64,000 bases of DNA from DATKQY01 sp035532475 (GCA_035532475.1 DATKQY010000082.1:62001-126000), one strand, 5' to 3'; shown: positions 1 to 8,293, numbered from the stretch's first letter. The notes: generated from the letters alone by a model not told the origin. Translations and numbers: made by a program.

Positions 1-1
1 T

Positions 2-550
2 CTCGTCGCGGCGGTGAACGCCCGGCACAGCGTGGGGCTGGACCGGGTGCTCCTCGTCGTCGCGAACGAGCCGTGGCAGAAGGTCGGCTCGCGCGCGGTG
101 ACGCCGGCGCTCGACCGGCTGGCCCTTGTCGAGGCGGCGGTCGCTAGCTGCGAGGGGCTGGAAGCCTCCGCGCTCGAGGTCGAGCGTGGCGGGGTCTCCT
201 ACACGGTCGACACCGTCGACGAGCTGAGGGGCGAGCACCCTGAGGCCGAGCTGTTCCTCCTCGTCGGCGCCGACGTCGTCGGCGGTCTCGACACGTGGGA
301 GCGCGTGGAGCGGGTCCGCGAGGCCGTCACGCTCGTCGTGGTGAACCGCCCGGGCGCGGCGACCGTCCAGGTCGGCGGGGACGGCCCGCTCACCGGCTGG
401 CGCGCCGTGACGATCGAGATCCCGGCGCTCGAGATCTCGAGCACCGACCTGCGGGACCGGGCGGCCACCGGCCGACCCCTCGACTTCCTGATCCCGACCG
501 AGGCGATACGCGTCATCCGCGAGCGTGGGCTGTACGCTGTCGAGAGATGA
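2..550 (+). CDS. nadD: Nicotinate-nucleotide adenylyltransferase, 5'-truncated by the window edge
   Basis: Transfers AMP from ATP to nicotinate mononucleotide, making deamido-NAD in cytosolic NAD synthesis. The frame is open from base 2 and reads LVAAVNARH, which in this family directly follows the N-terminal nucleotide-binding GGTFDPxHxGH segment, so about 20 residues lie upstream of the window. The GTG at 14 is in frame but is inside the conserved fold and is not the true start. Visible family marks are SYTVDTVDEL in the middle, the LLVGAD strand and the C-terminal ISSTDLR nucleotide-binding motif. It lies 76 bases upstream of rsfS, a usual nadD-rsfS pairing. The protein identity is solid; only the start is missing. 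Confidence 0.88.
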   Translation, partial: LVAAVNARHSVGLDRVLLVVANEPWQKVGSRAVTPALDRLALVEAAVASCEGLEASALEVERGGVSYTVDTVDELRGEHPEAELFLLVGADVVGGLDTWERVERVREAVTLVVVNRPGAATVQVGGDGPLTGWRAVTIEIPALEISSTDLRDRAATGRPLDFLIPTEAIRVIRERGLYAVER

Positions 551-626
551 GCTGCCGTCCGATCGCCCGACCGGTTGGTGACCGTCGTGTGCCCTCGAAG
601 CGGGTCATGGGCAGCAGCGGACGGCG

Positions 627-998
627 TTGAGCCTTCAGCACGCACTCGTTGCCGCGCGCGCAGCCGCGTCGAAGACCTCCGAGGAGACGGTGGTGCTCGA
701 CGTCGGTGAGCTGATCGGCATCACCGACTACTTCGTCATCGCGAGCGGCCGGAACGACCGGCAGGTGCGGGCGATCGTCGACGAGGTGACTCGCAAGGTC
801 CGCGAGGTGCGCGGGGTGCCCCCGCGCCAGGTCGAAGGCCTGCAGGCCGCCGAGTGGGTGCTGGTCGACTACGGCGACTTCGTCGTGCACGTCTTCAACC
901 CAGAGGCGCGCCAGTACTACGCCCTCGAGCGGCTGTGGTCGTTCGCACCCCGCGTCAGCTGGGAGGCCGATCTCGCCAGTCCGGGCGCGCGGGTCTGA
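627..998 (+). CDS. rsfS: Ribosomal silencing factor RsfS (Iojap family)
   Basis: Binds ribosomal protein L14 on the 50S subunit and blocks subunit joining when nutrients are short. The 123-residue product has normal family length and carries the conserved stretches TDYFVIASGRNDRQV and WVLVDYGDFVVHVF, followed by YYALERLW near the C terminus. The start is taken as the TTG at 627, which puts the first helix (residues 3-14) at the normal distance from the LDV strand; there is no strong Shine-Dalgarno sequence, so this start is less certain than the identity. It follows nadD on the same strand and converges with the mtrAB-lipoprotein operon. Confidence 0.9.
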   Translation: MSLQHALVAARAAASKTSEETVVLDVGELIGITDYFVIASGRNDRQVRAIVDEVTRKVREVRGVPPRQVEGLQAAEWVLVDYGDFVVHVFNPEARQYYALERLWSFAPRVSWEADLASPGARV

Positions 999-1000
999 AC

Positions 1001-1037
1001 CCGCCGCCGGCGTTCGGGCGCGCGCCCCGGACGGCGG
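1001..1037. terminator. Hairpin between convergent rsfS and GerMN lipoprotein genes
   Basis: An outer CCGCCG/CGGCGG stem (1001-1006 with 1032-1037) encloses a 12-base perfect palindrome at 1016-1027. It sits in the 63-base gap between two convergent genes and could serve both as a T-tract-less terminator. In DNA of this GC content such structures also arise by chance. Confidence 0.3.
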
Positions 1038-1061
1038 CTCGTCGGCGCCGGAAGACCTGCC

Positions 1062-1679
1062 TCAGGGGCCTGCGGGGTTGAGCGAGATGTACGTCTGGGT
1101 GGTGACGTAGGTCGCCGACGTCGTGCCGTCGGGCGTGTAGTTGTAGAGCGAGCCGAACAGCGTGAAGTTCACCCCTTTGATGTCGGAGAACAACCGCATC
1201 AACGTGAACACGATCTGGGCGAGGGGGATGTAGAGGTTCTGCCCGTCGAGGTTGATGAAGGGCGCGTCGAGCTGGACGGTGGCGATGCCCGAGCGGCGGT
1301 CCAGGTTCACCTGCAGCTGGGTGCCGCCCGGGAGCCTCGTCGTCAGCCCCGCCTTGAGCTCGGCGGCCGTCGGTCCCTCCTCGAGCAGCTTGAGCGCGAT
1401 CCGCGGCGTGATCGGCACCTGGGAGAAGCGGAGCGTCCCCTTCAGCACCGGTGAGGAGCCGCTGGTGACGAAGTAGACCTCGCCGTGCGGGCCATGGGGC
1501 GTCCCGTCGCTCGGCGCCGGCGTCGAGGTGCTCGTCGGCGAGCCGTTCGGGCCGATGAGGTTGAATGGGACGTTGTTCGCCGACAAGGGCTGGGCGGTGG
1601 TGCTGAGCGGCACGCCGCAGGCCGCCAGCGCCAACGCTCCGAGGCCGAGCGCGAGGCCGACGAGGGCGCGCCGTCTCAC
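1062..1679 (-). CDS. GerMN-domain lipoprotein, short LpqB-like partner of MtrAB
   Basis: Predicted lipoprotein on the outer face of the membrane. A signal peptide with lipobox LAAC (Cys21) is followed by a Ser/Thr/Pro-rich linker and one GerMN-type domain (about residues 85-200), with LLEEGPTAAELKAGL and GIATVQLDAPF characteristic of that fold. Its ATG overlaps the stop of the sensor kinase by four bases, so it is the third gene of an mtrA-mtrB-lipoprotein operon. In classic actinobacteria this slot holds LpqB, which modulates MtrB but is close to 600 residues with a C-terminal propeller. Here the protein is only 205 residues, with the GerMN part alone. A role in tuning the kinase is inferred from position. 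Confidence 0.8.
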   Translation of the reverse strand: MRRRALVGLALGLGALALAACGVPLSTTAQPLSANNVPFNLIGPNGSPTSTSTPAPSDGTPHGPHGEVYFVTSGSSPVLKGTLRFSQVPITPRIALKLLEEGPTAAELKAGLTTRLPGGTQLQVNLDRRSGIATVQLDAPFINLDGQNLYIPLAQIVFTLMRLFSDIKGVNFTLFGSLYNYTPDGTTSATYVTTQTYISLNPAGP

Positions 1680-3433
1680 GGTCGCGCCGTTCCCGGAGCG
1701 CCCGCCGAGGTGCCGGCCGGGGCGTCGTCGTCGGGCGGCGGACCTGGCGGCGCCACCTCGGCGACGCGGGCGCCGTGGCCGTTGCCGAGGCGGCCGTCGC
1801 CCGCGCCGGTGTCGCGACCGGTCCCCGACGGCCCGCCCCCGGACGCCCCGTCGGAGGTCCTGCCCCCGCCGCCGGCCCCCGGCAGGGCGGCCGTCGCCTC
1901 GCCGGCCGCCGCAGGCAGCCGCGCCTCCTCCTCGGTCGCCCGCACCTCGTCGTCCTCGTCGAGGTCGGCCTCCTTCGAGAGCGGGAGCTCGACGACGAAT
2001 CGGGCCCCTCCTCCTGGCGCGTCCTCCACCCAGACGCGCCCGTTGTGGAGCTTGACGTGCTCCGCCACGAGCGCCAGGCCGAGGCCGGTGCCGCCGCCGG
2101 CGCCCCGGGTGCCGGCGGCGACGGAACCGCGGGCGAAGCGCTCGAAGACCCGTTCCCGCTCGGCCGGCGGGACGCCGGGGCCGTGGTCCTCGACGGCGAC
2201 GCGGACCGTCGCGTCGCGGCCCTCCACGGTGACACGCGTGGCGCCGCCCCCGTAGCGCTGGGCGTTCTCCACCAGGTTCGTCATTACCCGCTCGATCCGT
2301 CGCTTGTCGACGACCACCTTGCGCCGCCCGACCGCGGGGTCGACCTCGATCGGGACCGCCTGACCTCCTGCGGCGTCGACCGCCCGGCGGACGAGCTCGC
2401 CGACACCGACGATGCTCGCCTCGAAGTCGGCGGAGCCGGCGTCGAAGCGCGAGATCTCAAGCAGCTCGCCGACCATGCGCTGGAAGCGCCGGATCTCGGC
2501 GCTGACGAGGTCGAGGGCGCGTTGGGAGCGTTCGGGGAGCTCTGAGCGGCGCGTCTCGATGACCGACAGCGAGGCGGCGAGCGTGGTGAGCGGGGAGCGC
2601 AGCTCGTGGCTGACGTCCGAGGTGAACCGGGCGTCGCGTTCGATCCGCTGCTGGAGCCGGTCGACCATCCGGTTGAACGACGAGGCGAGGACGGCGAGAT
2701 CGCGGACGTCGGCCGTCTCGAGCCGGGTGCTGAGCCGCCCGCTCGCGATCGCGAGCGCCGCCTGTGAGACGTCGTGCAGTGGCCGGAGCGCGCGCCCGGC
2801 GGCCCACCGACCGAGCACCGCGCCGGCGAGGGTGGTGATGACGCCGGCGGCGACGAGGGTGAGCAGGATGATGCGGAGGGTCTGGGCCGTCTGGTCGAGC
2901 GGGAACATCTGGAAGAACAGGGCGCTCGCCGAGGCGATGGGGACCCCGACGGCGAGGTAGGGGGTGCCGCGGAACTCGAAGATCTGGAACGCGGGCTGGC
3001 CGCTTTGGACGATGTCCACCAGGCTCTGCGGCAGGTCCTGCTTGTTGGCGGCGGAGGACGCCTCGATCCAGCCGCCCCGGACGTCGAGGAAGGACTCCGA
3101 CCGGTGCCCCGACTTGGTCCTCATCACGGAGAGGTTGGCGTTCTCGTCGATCTGGGCGAGCGTGTCGATCAGCGTGTTCTTCGGGTCGCGCAGCTTCTCC
3201 TGGACCACGGCGGCGTTGGCGTAGACCTGGTTGACGATCGAGTGCTGCTCCTGGCCGACGATCTGGGAGCGGACCGTGACGAAGGTGACCGAGGCGAGCG
3301 CGCTCGAGATGACGAAGGCGCCGAAGGCGAAGCTGAGCGTGATGCGGGAGCGCAGCCCGAGCCGCCGCCGACCGCGCCTCCCGTCGCTCGCCGGTGGGCG
3401 AGGACGCCGGTGGAGGAGGCCGCTCGGCCGCAT
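1676..3433 (-). CDS. mtrB: Sensor histidine kinase MtrB
   Basis: Membrane kinase of a cell-envelope/cell-division two-component system. The 585-residue product has two membrane segments (about 31-53 and 187-210) flanking an extracytoplasmic sensor region, a HAMP linker (about 211-265), the dimerization/phosphoacceptor motif DVSHELRSPL with His276, then the N box NLVENAQRYGG and ATP-lid motifs DHGPGVP and GTGLGLAL. The last 95 or so residues are a Gly/Pro/Ala/Asp-rich tail without fold signals, longer than usual. The ATG follows the MtrA stop codon without a gap and the C terminus overlaps the lipoprotein start, so all three proteins are co-translated. Assignment rests on architecture and neighbours. 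Confidence 0.86.
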   Translation of the reverse strand: MRPSGLLHRRPRPPASDGRRGRRRLGLRSRITLSFAFGAFVISSALASVTFVTVRSQIVGQEQHSIVNQVYANAAVVQEKLRDPKNTLIDTLAQIDENANLSVMRTKSGHRSESFLDVRGGWIEASSAANKQDLPQSLVDIVQSGQPAFQIFEFRGTPYLAVGVPIASASALFFQMFPLDQTAQTLRIILLTLVAAGVITTLAGAVLGRWAAGRALRPLHDVSQAALAIASGRLSTRLETADVRDLAVLASSFNRMVDRLQQRIERDARFTSDVSHELRSPLTTLAASLSVIETRRSELPERSQRALDLVSAEIRRFQRMVGELLEISRFDAGSADFEASIVGVGELVRRAVDAAGGQAVPIEVDPAVGRRKVVVDKRRIERVMTNLVENAQRYGGGATRVTVEGRDATVRVAVEDHGPGVPPAERERVFERFARGSVAAGTRGAGGGTGLGLALVAEHVKLHNGRVWVEDAPGGGARFVVELPLSKEADLDEDDEVRATEEEARLPAAAGEATAALPGAGGGGRTSDGASGGGPSGTGRDTGAGDGRLGNGHGARVAEVAPPGPPPDDDAPAGTSAGAPGTARP

Positions 3434-4132
3434 CTACGGCGCGAGCTTGTACCCGAGGCCGCGGACCGTGAGCACGTGGCGGGGGTTCGCCGGATCGGGC
3501 TCGACCTTCGTCCTCAGGCGCCGGACGTGGACGTCGACGAGCCTTCCGTCGCCGAAGTAGTCGTAGGACCAGACGCGCTCGAGGAGCTGCTCGCGCGAGA
3601 GCACCTTGCCGGGGTTCGCCGCCAGTTCGCAGAGCAGCAGGAACTCCGTCCTGGTGAGGTGGACCTCCTCGCCCGAGAGCCGCACGACCCCGGCCTCGGG
3701 TTGGATCTCGAGCTCGCCGAAGCTGAGTGACGCCGGCCCGCCCTCCGTCGCGCGGGCCCGGCGGAGCAGGGCGCGGATGCGCGCCGCCAGCTCCTTTGGC
3801 TCGAAGGGCTTCGTGACGTAGTCGTCCGCGCCGGCCTCGAGGCCGGCGACGACGTCGTGGGTGTCCGTGCGCGCCGTGACCATGATGATCGGCACGGCGC
3901 TTTGGCGCCGGAGCTCGCGGCAGCAGGCGAAGCCGTCCATGCCGGGCAGCATGATGTCGACGATCAGGAGGTCGAAGGGGGCCTGCGGGTTCGCCTGGGC
4001 GTAGATCTCGAGCGCGTCCTCACCGCTGTCCGCCTCGCTCACGTCGTAGCCCTCGTCCTCCAGGGCGAGTCGCATCGAGGTCCTGATCCGCTCGTCGTCT
4101 TCGACGATGAGGACGTGGCTTGCCATGCTCAT
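3434..4132 (-). CDS. mtrA: Response regulator MtrA (OmpR/PhoB type)
   Basis: DNA-binding response regulator partnered with MtrB. The 232-residue protein has a receiver domain with acidic EDD (11-13), phosphoacceptor Asp59 in VDIMLPGMDG and Lys108 in TKPF, then a winged-helix domain (about 135-230) ending in VHVRRLRTKVE and VRGLGYKL. The segment SREQLLERVWSYDYFGDGR is very close to classic MtrA. The start chosen is the ATG at 4132, which has a GAGAAG sequence five bases upstream; an internal ATG at 4126 would remove only two residues. Longer in-frame extensions have no family support. First gene of the operon; divergent from xerC with about 105 bases between them. Confidence 0.9.
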   Translation of the reverse strand: MSMASHVLIVEDDERIRTSMRLALEDEGYDVSEADSGEDALEIYAQANPQAPFDLLIVDIMLPGMDGFACCRELRRQSAVPIIMVTARTDTHDVVAGLEAGADDYVTKPFEPKELAARIRALLRRARATEGGPASLSFGELEIQPEAGVVRLSGEEVHLTRTEFLLLCELAANPGKVLSREQLLERVWSYDYFGDGRLVDVHVRRLRTKVEPDPANPRHVLTVRGLGYKLAP

Positions 4133-4224
4133 ATCTTCTCGCAACTTGGCGTCACTGTGTGCCCCGGTGCGCCGGCCGCCACGAGCGGCCGGCATTCTGG
4201 CCCGGGCCGGCGGTCGCCGGTCGG

Positions 4225-4230
4225 TAGGAT
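4225..4230 (+). promoter_or_regulatory. Putative -10 box TAGGAT for a leaderless xerC transcript
   Basis: TAGGAT ends exactly six bases before the GTG start of xerC. This TANNNT-N6-start spacing is typical of actinobacterial leaderless mRNAs, and no Shine-Dalgarno sequence precedes the start. No clear -35 element is visible. Confidence 0.4.
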
Positions 4231-4236
4231 GGGGCT

Positions 4237-5163
4237 GTGAGCTGGGAGATCGAAGCATTCGCCCGCTCCCTCGGGTCGGCGGCCCCGGCGACGATCCGGG
4301 CCTACTTCGCTGACGTCGAGGCGTTCACCGAGTGGGCCGGACGCGGCGTCGCCGACGGTCCGGGCGACGTCGACCGCCTCCTGCTCCGGCGCTACCTCGC
4401 CTACCTGTCGACGAGGGGGTACGCGAAGCGGACGATCGCCAGGAAGGCCGCCTCGCTCCGCCGCTACTTCGCGTGGGCGCAGCGGCGCGGCCTGGTCGCG
4501 GCGGACCCGGCGCGACGCCTCGCGGCGCCGTCCGGGGAGTCCCGCCTGCCCCGGGTGCTCTCCCTCGCCGAGCTCGAGGCGATGCTCGACCCGGCGCCGA
4601 CCGCTCACGGGGTCGCCCCGGCGGAACCGGCGACCGCCGGGAGACGCTCCGGCGGGGCCGGGAGCGAGGCGCTTCGGCTGCGCGACGACGCGGTGCTCGA
4701 GCTGCTGTACGGGTCGGGGCTTCGCGTCAGCGAGTGCTGCGGCCTCGACGTCGGCTCGTTCGACCTCCGAGGCGGCACCGTGACGGTGTGGGGCAAGGGC
4801 GGCAAGCAACGACGCGTGCCGATGAGCGCGCCCTCGGTCGAGGCGGCGCGTGCCTGGCTCGACCACGGCCGCGAGCAGCTCCTCGGGCCGGCCACGCCCC
4901 CGGGCGCCGCCTTCGTCAACACGCGGGGCAGCCGGCTCGGCCCGCGCGACGTCCGCCGGATCCTCGACCGGCGCTCGCCGGTCCCGACCCATCCGCACGC
5001 GCTCCGCCACAGCTTCGCTACCCACCTGCTCGACAACGGCGCCGACCTTCGGGCCGTCCAGGAGCTGCTCGGTCATTCGAGCCTGCGCACGACGCAGGTG
5101 TACACGCACGTCTCCCGGGAGCGCCTGGTCGGGGCCTACCGGCGTGCTCACCCGCGGGCCTGA
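4237..5163 (+). CDS. xerC: Tyrosine recombinase XerC
   Basis: Site-specific recombinase that resolves chromosome dimers at dif together with XerD. The 308-residue protein has a SAM-like N-terminal core-binding domain (1-95) and a C-terminal catalytic domain with every active-site residue: Arg163 in GSGLRVSE, Lys187 in WGKGGKQR, His254-x-x-Arg257 in HALRHSFATHLL, His280 in LLGHSSL and Tyr289 in TTQVYTH. A Pro/Ala/Gly-rich insertion at about 118-145 separates the domains. The site between mtrA and rpsB and the absence of integrase-associated genes or att repeats argue for the housekeeping XerC and not a phage integrase. XerD would be an alternative name, but the position upstream of rpsB favours XerC. 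Confidence 0.86.
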   Translation: MSWEIEAFARSLGSAAPATIRAYFADVEAFTEWAGRGVADGPGDVDRLLLRRYLAYLSTRGYAKRTIARKAASLRRYFAWAQRRGLVAADPARRLAAPSGESRLPRVLSLAELEAMLDPAPTAHGVAPAEPATAGRRSGGAGSEALRLRDDAVLELLYGSGLRVSECCGLDVGSFDLRGGTVTVWGKGGKQRRVPMSAPSVEAARAWLDHGREQLLGPATPPGAAFVNTRGSRLGPRDVRRILDRRSPVPTHPHALRHSFATHLLDNGADLRAVQELLGHSSLRTTQVYTHVSRERLVGAYRRAHPRA

Positions 5164-5180
5164 GCGGCTACGATCTGATC

Positions 5181-5196
5181 GGGCCCGCCCGGGCCC
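5181..5196 (+). terminator. GC hairpin downstream of xerC
   Basis: GGGCCC-GCCC-GGGCCC forms a six-pair stem 17 bases after the xerC stop, with no T-tract. It may end or attenuate the xerC transcript before the rpsB leader. Confidence 0.35.
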
Positions 5197-5211
5197 ATTG
5201 ACCTCACCGCT

Positions 5212-5256
5212 GACCGTACGTCCGGACGTACCCACGGTCGCCCCGCAACGCGGGGC
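5212..5256 (+). promoter_or_regulatory. Structured leader upstream of rpsB
   Basis: The 134-base gap before rpsB holds a 16-base perfect palindrome GTACGTCCGGACGTAC (5216-5231). It is nested in an alternative GACCGT/ACGGTC pairing (5212-5217 with 5235-5240) and followed at once by a seven-pair hairpin with loop AAC (5240-5256). The two pairings share bases at 5216-5217 and so exclude each other. Autoregulatory leader structures for S2 operons are known in bacteria; whether this is one is inference. Confidence 0.4.
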
Positions 5257-5297
5257 GCGACGCCCGGATCAGACCAACCGTTGGGAAGGAGCGACGC

Positions 5298-6116
5298 GTG
5301 GCCGTCGTCACGATGAACCAGCTGCTCGAGGCGGGTGTGCACTTCGGGCACCAGACCCGTCGTTGGAACCCGAAGATGAAGCGCTTCCTCTACGGTGAGC
5401 GCAACGGCATCTACATCATCGACCTGCACCAGACGCTCTCGAGGATCGAGGTCTCGTACAACTTCGTTCGCGAACTCGTCGCCGGTGGCGGGACGGTCCT
5501 GTTCGTCGGCACGAAGAAGCAGACCCAGGACCCCGTCGCCGAGTACGCCTCGGCCTGCGGGATGCCCTACGTCAACGAGCGCTGGCTCGGTGGCATGCTC
5601 ACGAACTTCGAGACGATCGCCGGCCGCGTCCGCAAGCTCTCCGAGCTCGAGACCTCGCGCGACTCCGGCGAGTTCGACGCCCTCCCGAAGAAGGAGGCGC
5701 TGCTGCTCTCGCGCGAGCTCGAGAAGCTCGAACGCAATCTCGGCGGCATCCGCCGACTGCAGCGGCTGCCGGACGCCGTCTTCGTGATCGACACGAAGAA
5801 GGAGCACATCGCCGTCACCGAGGCGAACAAGCTCAACATCCCCGTCATCGCGGTCGTCGACACCAACTGCGACCCCGACGTCATCGACTACGTCATCCCC
5901 GGCAACGACGACGCCATCCGGTCGGGGCGGCTGCTGTGCCGCGTCATCGCCGACGCGGTGACCGAAGGCCGGTACATGTACTCAAAGCGAGCCGTCCAGA
6001 AGCTGCGCGGCGAGCCGTCGGCGCCCGCCGCACGGACGACGCCGGCGGCCGCGGCACCCCCGGCGGGCGAGGGCACCGGCGCTCAGGTGGCGGCCGCCGC
6101 GACGGCGGAGGCCTGA
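5298..6116 (+). CDS. rpsB: 30S ribosomal protein S2
   Basis: Component of the small ribosomal subunit near the platform/head junction. The 272-residue product opens with the canonical MNQLLEAGVHFGHQTRRWNP and contains GTKKQTQDPV, NERWLGGMLTNFETI and PVIAVVDTNCDPD. Start is GTG 5298 with AAGGAG upstream. The last 35 or so residues are an Ala/Pro-rich tail not needed for the fold. Followed four bases later by tsf, the usual partner gene. A structured leader precedes the gene. Confidence 0.97.
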   Translation: MAVVTMNQLLEAGVHFGHQTRRWNPKMKRFLYGERNGIYIIDLHQTLSRIEVSYNFVRELVAGGGTVLFVGTKKQTQDPVAEYASACGMPYVNERWLGGMLTNFETIAGRVRKLSELETSRDSGEFDALPKKEALLLSRELEKLERNLGGIRRLQRLPDAVFVIDTKKEHIAVTEANKLNIPVIAVVDTNCDPDVIDYVIPGNDDAIRSGRLLCRVIADAVTEGRYMYSKRAVQKLRGEPSAPAARTTPAAAAPPAGEGTGAQVAAAATAEA

Positions 6117-6120
6117 GCAG

Positions 6121-6921
6121 ATGGCACCGATCACGGCAAAGGACGTTCAGCGGCTGCGCCAGGAGACGGCGGCCGGCATCTTGGACGCCAAGCGCGCGCT
6201 CGAGGAGTGTGGCGGCGACTTCGACAAGGCGAAGCAGTGGCTGCGGGAGAAGGGGCTCGCCGGAGCCTCCAAGCGCGGGGAGCGCGAGCGCTCCGAGGGC
6301 GCGGTCTCGGTCGTCGTCACCGGCGGCGGCAGGCTCGGCGCCGTCGTCGCGCTCGAGTGCGAGACGGACTTCGTGGCGAAATCGGCCGACTTCGTCCGCC
6401 TTGTCGACACCCTCGCCGAGTCGCTCGCGACCGACGGCGAGGCCGCGCTCGGCGCGCACGACGAGGAGATCGACCGGCTGCGGGTCACGTTGAAGGAGAA
6501 CATCGCGATCGGCCGGACGGTGCGGTTCGACGCGGCCGAGGGATCGGTGCTCGAGAGCTACCTGCACGTCCAGAACGGGCGCGGGGTGAACGGCGTGCTG
6601 ATCGAGCTCGCCGGCGGCGGCGCGGAGCTGGCGCACGACGTCGCGGTGCACATCGCCTTCGCCCGCCCGGAGTACCTGCGGCGCGAGGACGTCCCCGCCG
6701 ACGTCGTCGCCGCCGAGCGGGCCACCATCGAGGCGATCGCCCGCAACGAGGGCAAGCCCGACGCGCAGCTGCCGAAGATCGTCGAGGGGCGCCTGAACGG
6801 ATGGTTCAAAGAGCGCGTGCTGCTCGACCAGCCGTACGCGCGCGACGAGAAGCGGACGATCGCGCAGGTGCTCGGCGACGCGCAGGTGGTGCGCTTCGCC
6901 CAAGTGGTCGTCGGTGCGTGA
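6121..6921 (+). CDS. tsf: Elongation factor Ts
   Basis: Guanine-nucleotide exchange factor that recycles EF-Tu from GDP to GTP form. The 266-residue protein has the N-terminal UBA-like domain (VQRLRQETAAGILDAKRAL), the core signature ALECETDFVAKS and the dimerization region with VAVHIAFARPEYL. Length and domain order are normal. It lies four bases after rpsB and its stop codon overlaps an in-frame GTG that could start pyrH, consistent with one transcript rpsB-tsf-pyrH-frr. Confidence 0.97.
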   Translation: MAPITAKDVQRLRQETAAGILDAKRALEECGGDFDKAKQWLREKGLAGASKRGERERSEGAVSVVVTGGGRLGAVVALECETDFVAKSADFVRLVDTLAESLATDGEAALGAHDEEIDRLRVTLKENIAIGRTVRFDAAEGSVLESYLHVQNGRGVNGVLIELAGGGAELAHDVAVHIAFARPEYLRREDVPADVVAAERATIEAIARNEGKPDAQLPKIVEGRLNGWFKERVLLDQPYARDEKRTIAQVLGDAQVVRFAQVVVGA

Positions 6922-6938
6922 CGGCCACGGGGTCTGAG

Positions 6939-7697
6939 ATGGCAGTCGGGGCGAGCGCCCTCGCCCCGAACCACGCCTCGCCCCGCTGGAAGCGGGCGGT
7001 GCTGAAGGTCTCCGGGGAGGCGCTCGCCAGCACCTCCTCCGAGGAGACCATCGACGCTCCGACCGTGCGGCGGATCGCCCGCGAGATCGCCGAGTCGTGC
7101 TTCGAGCTCGGCGTCCAGCTCGCCGTCATGATCGGCGGCGGCAACATCTGGCGCGGCACGACCGGCGCGGGCGGCGGGATCGACCGGGCGACCTCGGACA
7201 CGATGGGGATGCTCGGCACGGTGATCAACGCCCTGGCGCTCCAGGACGCGATCGAGCGGGAGGGCCAACCGACGCGCGTGCTCTCCGCGATCGTGATGGC
7301 GGAGGTCTGCGAGCCCTACATCCGCAGGCGCGCGATCCGCCACCTCGAGAAGGGCCGGGTCGTCATCTTCGCCGCCGGGATGGGCAACCCCTACTTCACG
7401 ACGGACACGCCCGCGGCGCTGCGCGCCGCGGAGATCGAGGCCGAGGTGATCCTGAAGGGCACCCACTCCGGCGTGGACGGCGTCTACAGCGCAGATCCGC
7501 GCACCCACCCCGACGCCACTCGCTTCGACGAGATCACCTTCATGGAGGTGATCTCGAAGGACCTGCGCGTCATGGACCTCACAGCGATCACGTTCTGCAA
7601 GGACAACGGGCTGCCGATCCTGGTCTTCGACCTGATGAGTGCCGGGAACATCCGGGGCGCCCTCGCCGGCGAGCGGATCGGTACGCTTATCCGATGA
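6939..7697 (+). CDS. pyrH: Uridylate kinase
   Basis: Phosphorylates UMP to UDP in pyrimidine nucleotide synthesis, as a cytosolic hexamer. The product (252 residues from the ATG at 6939) carries the phosphate-binding KVSGEAL near the N terminus, the IGGGNIWRG loop, DTMGMLGTVINALAL and GTHSGVDGVYSADPR. An alternative start is the GTG at 6918, which overlaps the tsf stop as GTGA and adds seven residues; the family has a variable N terminus, so both are possible. The C terminus overlaps the frr ATG by four bases (ATGA), indicating coupled translation. Confidence 0.94.
   Translation: MAVGASALAPNHASPRWKRAVLKVSGEALASTSSEETIDAPTVRRIAREIAESCFELGVQLAVMIGGGNIWRGTTGAGGGIDRATSDTMGMLGTVINALALQDAIEREGQPTRVLSAIVMAEVCEPYIRRRAIRHLEKGRVVIFAAGMGNPYFTTDTPAALRAAEIEAEVILKGTHSGVDGVYSADPRTHPDATRFDEITFMEVISKDLRVMDLTAITFCKDNGLPILVFDLMSAGNIRGALAGERIGTLIR
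7682..7687 (+). promoter_or_regulatory. Possible internal -10 box TACGCT in front of frr
   Basis: TACGCT ends six bases before the frr ATG, inside the 3' end of pyrH, the same TANNNT-N6-start spacing seen at xerC and at 15,397. It could give a secondary leaderless frr transcript. No -35 is evident. Confidence 0.25.
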
Positions 7698-8266
7698 CGG
7701 ACGACTCGCTGATCCAAGCCGCGCTCGAAGAGTCCCGCGAGAAGATGCAGCGGGCCATCGAGCACGCAAAGACCGAGTTCGCCGGCATCCGCACGGGCCG
7801 GGCCGTCCCGGCGCTCGTCGAGAAGCTGAAGGTCGACTACTTCGGCACGGAGGTCCCGCTGCAGCAGCTCGCCGGGATCACGGTGCAAGAGGCGCGTGTC
7901 CTCGTCATCCACCCCTACGACAAGGGTGCGCTGAAGGCGATCGAGAAGGCGATCCAGAGCTCGGACCTCGGCGTCAACCCGTCGAACGACGGGACGCTCA
8001 TCCGCCTCGTCTTCCCGCAGCTGAACGAGGAGCGCCGCAAGGAGCTCGTGAAGGTCGTGCGGCATCGCGCCGAGGAGGGGCGGGTCGCCGTGCGCAGCGT
8101 GCGCCGTGCGGTCCGCCACGAGCTGGAAGCGCTCGAGCGAGACGGCGACATCTCCTCGGACGACTTGGATCGCGCGGAGAAGGAGCTGGAGAAGCTCACC
8201 CACGAGCTCGTGGTCGAGATCGACCGGCTCCTCGCGCACAAGGAGCAGGAGCTCCTCGAGGTGTGA
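7694..8266 (+). CDS. frr: Ribosome recycling factor
   Basis: Splits post-termination 70S ribosomes together with EF-G. The 190-residue product has the three-helix-bundle/beta-alpha-beta layout with conserved FAGIRTGRAVPALVEKLKV, VDYFGTEVPLQQLAGI, NDGTLIRLVFPQLNEERRKE and a C-terminal helix rich in Lys/Glu. Start is the ATG overlapping the pyrH stop. A strong GC hairpin follows its stop, separating it from cdsA. Confidence 0.96.
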   Translation: MTDDSLIQAALEESREKMQRAIEHAKTEFAGIRTGRAVPALVEKLKVDYFGTEVPLQQLAGITVQEARVLVIHPYDKGALKAIEKAIQSSDLGVNPSNDGTLIRLVFPQLNEERRKELVKVVRHRAEEGRVAVRSVRRAVRHELEALERDGDISSDDLDRAEKELEKLTHELVVEIDRLLAHKEQELLEV

Positions 8267-8273
8267 GCGGCGC

Positions 8274-8293
8274 GGGCGCCGCTGGCGGCGCCC
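8274..8293 (+). terminator. Perfect GC hairpin between frr and cdsA
   Basis: Nine-base arms GGGCGCCGC and GCGGCGCCC are separated by two bases, seven bases after the frr stop. There is no T-tract. It could end part of the frr transcripts or act as a 3' stabilising stem before cdsA, which has its own strong ribosome binding site. Confidence 0.45.

Noticed and set aside
4237..5163. Tyrosine recombinase as the integrase of a mobile element
   Set aside because: Full XerC features, housekeeping neighbours, no flanking direct repeats, tRNA or phage genes.
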